Shown here in pieces: positions 14,295-21,049 of a DNA stretch of 36,665 bases. Numbering within the stretch: the stretch's first letter is position 1; each line of letters starts with the position of its first letter. The notes under the pieces are model-generated. The model made no database searches and was not told the origin of the DNA. It saw nothing but the letters and a program-made list of their open reading frames with translations. The translations under genes were made by a program, and so were the position numbers. The DNA lies in assembly GCA_017609915.1 (NCBI GenBank), contig JAFCDA010000008.1, positions 1-36,665 of the forward strand. The letters run 5' to 3'. The stretch comes from Candidatus Pacearchaeota archaeon (GTDB taxonomy: Archaea; Nanobdellota; Nanobdellia; Pacearchaeales; GW2011-AR1).

Positions 14295-14699
14295 CTATTC
14301 TTCCGGTTCTTCCAGGATTCTGGTGCCAATCCAATCAGAATAAATAAAAATAAGTTGTTGCTCAGAAATAGATACTAAATCTTTATCTAATTCAAAAGCC
14401 CAAGCACCTAGAAATCCTTTTTCTAACACCCCCCTAAGGTTAACAAAGTTCATGTTGCTAAAGTTAGGAAAAGATTTAGAAGAATCTTCAGCAACCTTTA
14501 TAGTCAATTCAAGCCCAGATGCTGAATATCTGATTTCTATAATCTTTTCAGGGCAATTGACCATAAATTGACAAACAGAAGAATACTTTACCCTATTCCT
14601 AACAGCCTGAATTGGAGGAATGATTAACCCTAAAAGAATCATTAAAAGCGCCAAAACAACTAGGAATTCAATTAGTGTAAACCCATTTCTCTTTTTCAT
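14295..14699 (-). CDS. Prepilin-like protein with W-A-F/G-T-R domain (paralogue 2)
   Basis: 134 residues, AAAGGAGAAAGATT before ATG 14699. Class III signal MKKRNG/FTLIEFLVVL with Glu at +5. The C-terminal domain contains 'IEIRYSASGLELTI', 'LEKGFLGAWAFELD' (WAF 100-102) and 'FIYSDWIGTRILEE' (GTR 125-127), aligned with the other three members though Trp-Thr-Phe is Trp-Ala-Phe here. Its N-terminus has diverged from the 99-bp cassette. Role as for the other paralogues: a pseudopilin or pilus-anchored envelope protein. Confidence 0.78.
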   Translation of the reverse strand: MKKRNGFTLIEFLVVLALLMILLGLIIPPIQAVRNRVKYSSVCQFMVNCPEKIIEIRYSASGLELTIKVAEDSSKSFPNFSNMNFVNLRGVLEKGFLGAWAFELDKDLVSISEQQLIFIYSDWIGTRILEEPEE

Positions 14700-14736
14700 A
14701 ATCTTTCTCCTTTGCCCATAAGGCAGTTAAAAGTTT

Positions 14737-15147
14737 TTATTTTTCTTTTAGTTCTCGAGTACCTGTATAAATTATATATTCTTCTGCGTAGTCTTTTCCT
14801 CCTATAACCCTTTTCTTTTCTTCAAAAGTCCATCCTGTCCAATCTTTTTTCTCCCTCTTTGTTAGCGCTGATTCAAGACGCTCCCAATCCTCCTTATGTA
14901 ATTTGAACTCACTCTTTTTGTTTTTTCCTGTGATGATTAACTCTTCAGTATGTTCATTATAAACCATCTTAATGAAGGAAGGATTCATTGCTACCTCATT
15001 TTTTACAATCCCAGGAGAAACAAATCTTAAAGGGATGGCAATAAAACAAACTACCATCATTGGGAAGATAATTAAACAAAATAATACAATACCTAACCAT
15101 GAAGTTTGACAACCTATTTTTTCATTATTATTTTTTTCACTGTCCAT
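14737..15147 (-). CDS. Membrane-anchored member of the W-T-F/G-T-R family without prepilin signal (paralogue 3)
   Basis: 136 residues from ATG 15147, preceded by GAAAGGGGAAAATGTT; the 47-residue longer frame runs through an intergenic hairpin and is rejected. The N-terminus is polar (MDSEKNNNEKIGCQ) followed by a single membrane helix (about 17-40), not a class III signal. The C-terminal domain is the family domain: 'IKMVYNEHTEELIITGK', 'WTGWTFEEKK' (WTF 106-108), 'YIIYTGTRELKEK' (GTR 129-131). Thus the same domain is presented on a different anchor. Confidence 0.72.
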   Translation of the reverse strand: MDSEKNNNEKIGCQTSWLGIVLFCLIIFPMMVVCFIAIPLRFVSPGIVKNEVAMNPSFIKMVYNEHTEELIITGKNKKSEFKLHKEDWERLESALTKREKKDWTGWTFEEKKRVIGGKDYAEEYIIYTGTRELKEK

Positions 15148-15198
15148 AACATTTTCCCCTTTCAAAAACATTAACAAAAACATTTTTAACGGTGCACA

Positions 15199-15254
15199 GT
15201 AGCCCCTTCTCACCAAACCACCAAGCAAAAATAAAGCAAGAAGGGGTTGACTAC
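15199..15254 (-). repeat. Intergenic inverted repeat between paralogues 3 and 4
   Basis: CCCCTTCT (15203-15210) pairs with AGAAGGGG (15239-15246), and GTAG/CTAC pair outside with a TCAA bulge. Loop about 28 nt, T/G-rich on the minus strand. Same style as the hairpin array (long loop, GC-rich stem). Confidence 0.6.
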
Positions 15255-15260
15255 GAATCG

Positions 15261-15653
15261 TTATTCTGGTTTTCGAGTGCCAGACCATCGAAGATATGAT
15301 TTACTAAGTTCTTTATTTCCTACAAAATACTCTTCTGATTCAAAAGTCCATCTTCCTAACTTAGGATCACTGCCCTTTTCTAAATTTGTTTTGAGTTTGT
15401 AAAAATCCTCAATATTAAGAGGAAGGAGTCTCTCGAAATTTTCTTTGGTAATTAAAAGAATTTCCCCTCCATACTCTTTAATTACTTCATCCCTCTCAGA
15501 ATATTCGATTCTCACATAATTTGGATCAAGGATGTTAATAACCCCTAAATCCCCTGGACCTGTAATTCGTGGAACCACTATGCATGCCAAAATCACCAAG
15601 ATGACAACAACAATCAGAACCTCCACCAATGTAAAACCATTTCGCGTCTTCAT
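15261..15653 (-). CDS. Prepilin-like protein with W-T-F/G-T-R domain (paralogue 4)
   Basis: 130 residues from ATG 15653 with signal MKTRNG/FTLVEVLIV identical to paralogue 1. The frame is open to ATG 15695, which has its own SD (AAAGGGG) and would add 14 residues (MKNQEKGFEKRIFI); 15653 is chosen because the identical cassette in paralogue 1 starts there with the same AAAGGAT site. The C-terminal domain: 'VRIEYSERDEVIKE', 'LLITKENFERLLPLN', 'LEKGSDPKLGRWTFES' (WTF 102-104), 'YLRWSGTRKPE' (GTR 125-127). First gene of the island operon; upstream lies a repeat-rich regulatory region. Confidence 0.78.
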   Translation of the reverse strand: MKTRNGFTLVEVLIVVVILVILACIVVPRITGPGDLGVINILDPNYVRIEYSERDEVIKEYGGEILLITKENFERLLPLNIEDFYKLKTNLEKGSDPKLGRWTFESEEYFVGNKELSKSYLRWSGTRKPE

Positions 15654-15667
15654 AATAAAAATCCTTT
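15569..15667. repeat. 99-bp identical repeat, copy 2 (prepilin N-terminal cassette)
   Basis: Second copy of 14103-14201; see there. Confidence 0.9.
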
Positions 15668-15699
15668 TTTCAAATCCTTTTTCCTGATTTTTCATAACA

Positions 15700-15871
15700 A
15701 TTTTCCCCTTTCATCTATAATATAAGGTATTTCGCGTTAATTTTACCTTATTTTACAAGGTATTTCAAGTATATTGAAGGTATTCCGCATTCCGCGCAGA
15801 ATTCCTCTTAGAAATTGTATTATTGTTTACCTTTAGTTCAGTTTGTTATTTCCTAACAATAAAGGTATTTT
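15700..15871 (-). promoter_or_regulatory. Island operon control region with AAGGTATTTC repeats
   Basis: Four copies of AAGGTATTYC on the plus strand at 15724, 15757, 15777 and 15862 (the last AAGGTATTTT) and two inverted TACCTT copies at about 15744 and 15828. On the minus strand a TATTAT -10-like box and a TTAACG -35-like box lie just upstream of the AAAGGGG ribosome site of the first gene. The repeats bracket this promoter, as expected for a cooperative regulator; no candidate protein is encoded within the island. Confidence 0.5.
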
Positions 15872-16116
15872 ATCACATGTATTATGCAAGGCACAATCTC
15901 ATGTAACATCTGACTACATTTTTTCTTATAATCTTTATAGATTTAAAATCAAATTTTTGATTTTTATTTATCTATTTTTTATTAGATTATTGTTGTTTTT
16001 GCTTTTGTAGTTTGTTTTTGTGTTGTGTTAAATTTTGTGAATATGATTTTGTGATTTTATATTATTCTGCGTTTCCTTAATATCTCTACAAGCTCAATCG
16101 AGTTTGATTATCTGAG
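15872..16116. other. Gene-free right edge of the island
   Basis: AT-rich, no coding frame seen. Contains ACATGTATTATGC (15875-15887), near-copy of 8100-8112 at the other edge, and AATCTTTATAGATTT (15930-15944), also present at 12046-12060. Confidence 0.4.
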
Positions 16117-16154
16117 TCTTTTAAGCCCTCATCTTCATCTCTCCCTACGCTTAA
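16117..16154 (+). repeat. Dispersed intergenic element, copy B
   Basis: Core TTAAGCCCTCATCTTCATC followed by TCTCCCTACGCTTAAG. The terminal TTAAGC and GCTTAA can pair around a 22-base loop. It lies in the 3' region of the HerA-like gene. Confidence 0.55.
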
Positions 16155-16167
16155 GAGATATAGGTTT

Positions 16168-18177
16168 TTAAGCCAATTTTATAATCTTTTTCCAGCCCTT
16201 ATTATACTTGATTTCTTGAATCTTAATCTTGTTTTGTTCTATTAATTTATCCTTAATCTTGTTTCCTTTTCTTGCTGATAATCCTACTTGTTTATAGAGT
16301 TGAACAGTCCCTAATTCATGACTTGGATTTTCCTGCAGAAAAGCTAAAAATCTCTTCTGCGCATCATCTGATTCTTTCTTAAATAAAGCACTATTTTCCT
16401 GCTTATAAACCTTTTTGTTTTGTCTTCCCTCTAAAGTAACAACTCTATTATCTAATTCTTGGACTAATGCTTTAGAAATATCTTCATTACTATATTCTCC
16501 TTGTTCTTTTCTTTCCTGCATAAACCTTTGAATTTCATTAATATCCCATCCTTGACTTAATTTATCTTCAGCAAATTCATGCAATATTTCTTGTGCAGGT
16601 GTTAAATTAATAATTTTATTCTCTATATCTTTATTTATATCTCTTATATCTTCAAGTTCTACTATTTCTGATTGAGCAGCTTGATTAAGATTAGAATTAT
16701 CAGTTTTGTTTTCAGTTTCTGGATGCATTTTATCTTCAAAATCTGTTTTTAACTCATTAACTTCTTGAGCTTCTCCATCATATAATGGATGAGCAGGAAC
16801 TCTTACATCTTCAACTTCTCCTTTAACAGCTTTACTAAAATCATCTTCTCCTTGTTCTATTTCTTTACTTTCAAAAATAAATTTCATTTTCTCTTTAATA
16901 TCTTTATCATTAACTATATTTTTCCTTAAATCAGCTTTTTCAACTTCAATTAAAAAAGGATTTGTATATCTTTCAGCTAATTTAACAATAGCTGTTCCTA
17001 CCTGTAATTTAGAGAAAAATTCTTTTCTATCACTTAATTGCATTATCCCACTAATATCCCAAATATCTTGTGGTAACTGTTGCTGGAATGCAATATGACA
17101 AGCACTATTACCTTTAACAGTATCACTTAATTTTGAAATATGCTGATCTAAACAAATTAAAGAAGTTCCATATTCTCTCATTTCTCTATAAATCATATCT
17201 GTAACAGATTCTTTAACAAAATTAGTTTTATCTTTTAAGAAAATATTTTTTTTTAACTTGTAAATATATGTTAAAATAAACTCACAAAAAAACTTTTTTT
17301 CAATATTCCCAAGAGAATTTAATTCAAAAAGAACTTTTTTCTTAAGTAAATCTTCAACAGAAATACTTTGTTTTCCCTTATAATTTAATACATTTCCAAA
17401 ATCTCCAAAAGTTAATACACTAGCAATTCTTAATGCGCTTTCTAACCATCCAGATTCTCTTCCTTTTGCTTTTTCTAATTTTGTTTCTAATCTCCATTTA
17501 ATATAGTTCCAGGTAGGATAGTTTTCACTTCCTTCATAAACCCCATATTCTTTATAAGCATCATCTAATGTTTCTAACAAAACCTTGTGAACACCATAAG
17601 ATGTAAAAAAACTTTCTCCAACTAAATCACATAAAACATTAATCCATTCTTTAGGATTAACGCCTTTAGGGGGTTTATTTATATTTAATTTAAATAAATT
17701 ACTTACATCATTATTTCCAACTGTAAAACACATTAATTCTGAATCTAAAGTCATTAAAGGTCTAAATGATTTTTTCCAGTCAAATATTAAAAAAGGTTTT
17801 TCTTTGTCAATAAAATTTTTAATTATATGAAAACCAAGAGTTGTTTTTCCACTTCCACTCATTCCAGAAATACATAAGTGTCTAATCCAATCTTGTTCTC
17901 TTAAATTAAAATCATGAAGTTTTTTCCCTGCATAACTTATTGATGCAAGAGCATACTCCCCATCAATAATATCTTGTGCTGGAGGTTCTAACAACACAGA
18001 ATTATCAAGTAATCTACTAAGATTTTTCTCATAAAGAGCATTAAGAATATGCGCGATTTCTTCTCTTTCTTCTCTATCTTCAGCCATAACATATTTCAAA
18101 TAGATTTCATCTATTTTCTTGCCGAAAACAGGTTTAAGTTTTCTACATATTTCTTCAGTTGTTATTTGTCTTTGCAT
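16168..18177 (-). CDS. HerA/VirB4-like ATPase lacking a visible Walker B, with C-terminal winged helix
   Basis: 669 residues from ATG 18177 (TAAAATG junction; ATG 18192 would add five). Walker A 'SGMSGSGKTTLG' at about 104-115, 'PFLIFDWKKSFRPL' (HerA/FtsK strand 2), then 'ESVTDMIYREMREYGTSLICLDQHISKLSDTV' with the sensor-type 'LDQ', and 'ACHIAFQQQLPQD'. In related proteins a hydrophobic-DEAHN Walker B precedes 'IFLK..T'; here 'YIYKLKKN' runs directly into 'IFLKDKTNF', so that segment is missing without loss of frame. Residues about 435-590 are acidic and low-complexity; about 600-669 ('FLAFLQENPSHELGTVQLYKQVGLSARKGNKIKDKLIE') looks like a winged helix. Probable DNA-translocation or mobile-element role; last gene of a three-gene operon. 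Confidence 0.8.
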   Translation of the reverse strand: MQRQITTEEICRKLKPVFGKKIDEIYLKYVMAEDREEREEIAHILNALYEKNLSRLLDNSVLLEPPAQDIIDGEYALASISYAGKKLHDFNLREQDWIRHLCISGMSGSGKTTLGFHIIKNFIDKEKPFLIFDWKKSFRPLMTLDSELMCFTVGNNDVSNLFKLNINKPPKGVNPKEWINVLCDLVGESFFTSYGVHKVLLETLDDAYKEYGVYEGSENYPTWNYIKWRLETKLEKAKGRESGWLESALRIASVLTFGDFGNVLNYKGKQSISVEDLLKKKVLFELNSLGNIEKKFFCEFILTYIYKLKKNIFLKDKTNFVKESVTDMIYREMREYGTSLICLDQHISKLSDTVKGNSACHIAFQQQLPQDIWDISGIMQLSDRKEFFSKLQVGTAIVKLAERYTNPFLIEVEKADLRKNIVNDKDIKEKMKFIFESKEIEQGEDDFSKAVKGEVEDVRVPAHPLYDGEAQEVNELKTDFEDKMHPETENKTDNSNLNQAAQSEIVELEDIRDINKDIENKIINLTPAQEILHEFAEDKLSQGWDINEIQRFMQERKEQGEYSNEDISKALVQELDNRVVTLEGRQNKKVYKQENSALFKKESDDAQKRFLAFLQENPSHELGTVQLYKQVGLSARKGNKIKDKLIEQNKIKIQEIKYNKGWKKIIKLA

Positions 18178-18178
18178 T

Positions 18179-18871
18179 TTAAAATTCTCCATTTAATTCT
18201 TCATCTCTAAAAACAATTTCAAGATCTAAATCAGCAAAAATAGTATTAGAACAATTTAAATGTTTAACATAATCTGGAGTCCTATATTCTCTTTTTTCAT
18301 CTATTTTTACTACCCTATTTTCATAATTTTCATATAATTCAAATAAAGCTTCATCATCCATACCTTTTATTTCACCATTCTTAATCTTATTACATAAAGC
18401 AACAGATTTATCAGCTTGTTTTGCAAACCTTTTTTCTAATTTGTTGATTTTTCTTTTCTTTATCTCCTTCTCTAATTCAGAAGCAACTACCCAAATATGA
18501 TTTACATATTGGTCATAACAAGGATGTCTATTTCCAGTTAATCTTTCATATTCCTGATTTAATTTATACATTACACCTATTTTACCAAAATTCTTATTCT
18601 TTTTATTTCCTTTATGAATTTCTAATTCTTTTTTCAAAGCAAAAGTATTCAAACCTTTTAATTCTCCATGAACAAACCTATTAGCAAGTTCAAGAGCAAT
18701 ATTTGATTCAAATAAAAATTGATTTTCTAATTCATTAATCCTCTTAGGTTTATCTTGTTCATATTCCTTTAAATTATTTGGAAGATAATCTGAGAAAGTA
18801 TAATCTTTATCTGTAAATTTCATTCCATTTCTCTTAATTTCCATTAATGGTTTTAGTTCTTCAAAATTCAT
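18179..18871 (-). CDS. Helical protein of unknown function, HerA-operon gene 2
   Basis: 230 residues from ATG 18871, one base after the upstream stop (TAAAATG) with GGAGG 9 nt before it; the nine-residue longer frame from 18898 is less likely. Highly charged, helical, no membrane segment. Segments 'FLFESNIALELANRFVHGELKGLNTFALKKELEIHKGN' and 'KRFAKQADKSVALCNKIKNGEIKGMDDEALFELYENY' look like an internal repeat ('xLANrfvhGElKGlnxxAL' versus 'aLCNKIKNGEIKGMDDEAL'). Not recognised; the operon suggests a partner of the ATPase. Confidence 0.7.
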   Translation of the reverse strand: MNFEELKPLMEIKRNGMKFTDKDYTFSDYLPNNLKEYEQDKPKRINELENQFLFESNIALELANRFVHGELKGLNTFALKKELEIHKGNKKNKNFGKIGVMYKLNQEYERLTGNRHPCYDQYVNHIWVVASELEKEIKKRKINKLEKRFAKQADKSVALCNKIKNGEIKGMDDEALFELYENYENRVVKIDEKREYRTPDYVKHLNCSNTIFADLDLEIVFRDEELNGEF

Positions 18872-18872
18872 T

Positions 18873-19292
18873 TTATTTTTCCTCCAAAATCTTTCCAAAC
18901 ATTTCTAGTCTACCTTGTTTTTCATTTAATTCTCTTTGTTTTTCTCTTAATTCTTTTCTAAGTAAAGCAACATCTTTCCAAGAACTAACTTTTTCATTTA
19001 ATTGTAATTCAGATAATTCAACTCTTTTTTGTCTAAGAGAAATTTTTTCTCTTACATCATCTACTTCAGCAACACTATTTTTAGCATCAACTTCTAACAA
19101 AAAATTATCAATATCTCTTTTCTCTTTTTCAGCTTCTTCAAAAATCTTTTTACTAAGCTTTTTTCTAGAAATAATAAGTTCCCCTATTTCTTCAATAGCC
19201 TCTTTAAGTGAATCTAATTTTTCCTTTCCAATGTTGTCCAAGCTATCAGAGGTATTCCGGGGTTTTTCAAGTGAAATATCTTTAAATTCCAT
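18873..19292 (-). CDS. Coiled-coil protein, HerA-operon gene 1
   Basis: 139 residues, no membrane segment. Almost wholly heptad-like and rich in Lys/Glu/Leu from about 18 to 139 ('LRKELREKQRELNEKQGRLEMFGKILEEK' at the end). First gene of the operon; TTTATAAA at about 19313-19320 is 25 nt upstream of ATG 19292, giving a leaderless message. Probably a structural partner of the ATPase; not recognised as a known family. Confidence 0.7.
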   Translation of the reverse strand: MEFKDISLEKPRNTSDSLDNIGKEKLDSLKEAIEEIGELIISRKKLSKKIFEEAEKEKRDIDNFLLEVDAKNSVAEVDDVREKISLRQKRVELSELQLNEKVSSWKDVALLRKELREKQRELNEKQGRLEMFGKILEEK

Positions 19293-19310
19293 AGAAATAC
19301 CTGGATTTTA

Positions 19311-19322
19311 CCTTTATAAATC
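19311..19322 (-). promoter_or_regulatory. TATA box of the HerA operon
   Basis: GATTTATAAAGG on the minus strand, centred about 25 nt before ATG 19292. Confidence 0.6.
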
Positions 19323-19423
19323 TTTCTATCTATGACTACTTAAGAGTTACACTAACTATTTGTAATACTTACTAATCAAACTTACTAGTATTTTTATAAA
19401 TCTTTAAGTTTTGTTCTTCTATT

Positions 19424-19471
19424 TTCTTAAGCGACTCACCTTCATATCTCTCTATGCTTATCAAATATTGA
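19424..19471 (+). repeat. Dispersed intergenic element, copy C
   Basis: CTTAAGCGACTCACCTTCAT, then ATCTCTC and TATGCTTATCAAATATTGA (19453-19471, 19 bases identical to copy A in the island). TAAGC/GCTTA can pair around the pyrimidine-rich core. Lies between the divergent HerA operon and the DUF1003 gene. Confidence 0.6.
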
Positions 19472-19554
19472 GATTTTAATATTACCAGAACAGTCTTAAA
19501 CCACATAAGTTTTCAAAGGAAAACTTATATAAATCAAATTTTCCTATAGATTTT

Positions 19555-19998
19555 ATGCTAAAAGAAGTAAACAAACAAACAAACCTAAAAAAAGAAGTGA
19601 GAAAAATACAAAATGGAGTTAAAAAAACAATTAGTGAATTTACTCCTTTTTATGGTCATAGAAGAACCCTTGGTCAAAGAGCAGCAGATGGTTTAGCTAA
19701 ATGGGCAGGTAGTTGGACATTTATCTTTTTCTTCTTTGTTTTTTTAGGTTTATGGATGATGGCAAATGTATATATGTGGCTTCAAGAATGGGACCCTTAT
19801 CCTTTTATTTTACTAAATCTTGTTTTGTCATGTCTTGCAGCTATTCAAGCTCCTGTAATTTTAATGAGTCAAAACCGTGCAGCACAAAGAGATAGATTAA
19901 AAGCAGAAAACGATTATAAAGTAAACAGAAAAGCTGAAAGAGAAATCACATTAATAAAAAAACAATTAAACAAAATTGAAAAGAAATTGTTTAGTTGA
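19555..19998 (+). CDS. DUF1003 membrane protein
   Basis: 147 residues. 'TLGQRAADGLAKWAGSWTFIFFFFVFLGLWMMANVY' then 'WDPYPFILLNLVLSCLAAIQAPVILMSQNRAAQRDRLKAENDYKVN' are the two membrane segments and the conserved DPYPFILLN and MSQNRQxxxDR motifs of DUF1003. The C-terminal tail is a coiled coil (about 118-147). Function of the family is not known. TTATATAAATC about 28 nt upstream of the ATG suggests a leaderless promoter. Confidence 0.9.
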   Translation: MLKEVNKQTNLKKEVRKIQNGVKKTISEFTPFYGHRRTLGQRAADGLAKWAGSWTFIFFFFVFLGLWMMANVYMWLQEWDPYPFILLNLVLSCLAAIQAPVILMSQNRAAQRDRLKAENDYKVNRKAEREITLIKKQLNKIEKKLFS

Positions 19999-20043
19999 AA
20001 AAACAATTTTTTATTTCTTCTTATTAATATCTTACTGTATTTT

Positions 20044-20080
20044 TTAAGCTATGCACCCCCTCATCTTCAAATCTCTAAAT
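20044..20080 (+). repeat. Dispersed intergenic element, copy D
   Basis: TTTAAGCTATGCACCCCCTC followed by ATCTTCAAATCTCTAAATTC; shares the TTAAGC...CTCATCTTCA...ATCTCT order with copies B and C. Lies downstream of the DUF1003 gene. Confidence 0.45.
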
Positions 20081-20122
20081 TCAATATATTATTAATTAAG
20101 GAATTCATTACCTAATCTCTGA

Positions 20123-20949
20123 TTAAACTCTCCAGCAATATTCTCACTCATTTTTCGAGCAGTTGCAACACTTCCTCTCCAAGAAATCTGTATATTTTAT
20201 AAGACATCTCATGGGAACTATGCATACAAAACTCATTATTTCGTAATCCCTAATAAAATTTCTCTAAAAGAAAATCATCTTTCTGCCTTAGGTTTCTTTC
20301 AAGCAGAGGGTTCAAAAAAAGAACATCTACAGAAGCCGTGAACAGTGAACCAAGACTAATAAATTTATTCATTAGTTTTTTGAAATATTTAGGAATAAAA
20401 AAAGAAAGGTTATCTTTCAGAATAATCTTTAATAAAAAGATATTATTTAAAATGAAAATTAACAAAAAGGATTTAGAAAAAAATTCAAAAATTTTCTGGA
20501 ATAAAATAGCAAATGTAGAACAAAATAATTATAGAAAATTCAATTATTCTGGAACCCTAAAAGGGAGTTTAAGAAAAGAATCTCCAATATATGGTTCTTT
20601 AGCAATTGAATATTGCAGCACAATTTTCAGAGCTTTTCTCAAGGAATTACTCAAAGAAACAAAAAATAATTTAACTAATAAAAAAGAAATAACTGCCTAT
20701 TTAAGAGGATTTATTGCCGGAGAAGCTTATGTAGGGAAAAAAGATAGGGAGATACAAATAGCAAGTACAGATTTAGAAGAACTAAATTTTGTAAAAGAAC
20801 TTTTTAATAAGATAAATATCAAATGTTCCATAAGTAAAGAAACTTCTACATCTCCTCCAAGAATAATTATAACCAATCTAAAATCTTTTCTTATTCTAGA
20901 ATCCTTTGGTATTTTCAAATTTCATCCATTAAAAAAAGAAATTTATTAA
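20123..20949 (+). pseudogene. LAGLIDADG homing-endonuclease-like gene, frameshifted, no start codon
   Basis: The upstream frame reads 'YAYKTHYFVIPNKISLKENHLSALGFFQAEGSKK' and ends at a TGA; the first LAGLIDADG helix is 'LSALGFFQAEGS' (about 20278-20313). At A7 (20314-20320) the frame shifts and continues as 'NSEPRLINLFISFLKYLGIKKERLSFRI' to the second motif 'AYLRGFIAGEAYVG' (about 20696-20735), where the catalytic acid is Glu, then 'IQIASTDLEELNFVKELFNKINIK' and the end 'FGIFKFHPLKKEIY'. Two motifs in one chain is the monomeric double-LAGLIDADG layout. No in-frame ATG is seen in the first part. Either a decaying gene or a homopolymer read error plus a missing start. Confidence 0.6.
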
Positions 20950-21049
20950 TAAAAATATTAAACTATAAATCAATAGAAAATAATCTAAGGAAAAAATTAA
21001 AAACAAAATTATATAAAATAAAAAAAGTGATAGAATTTAGAAAAATTGT

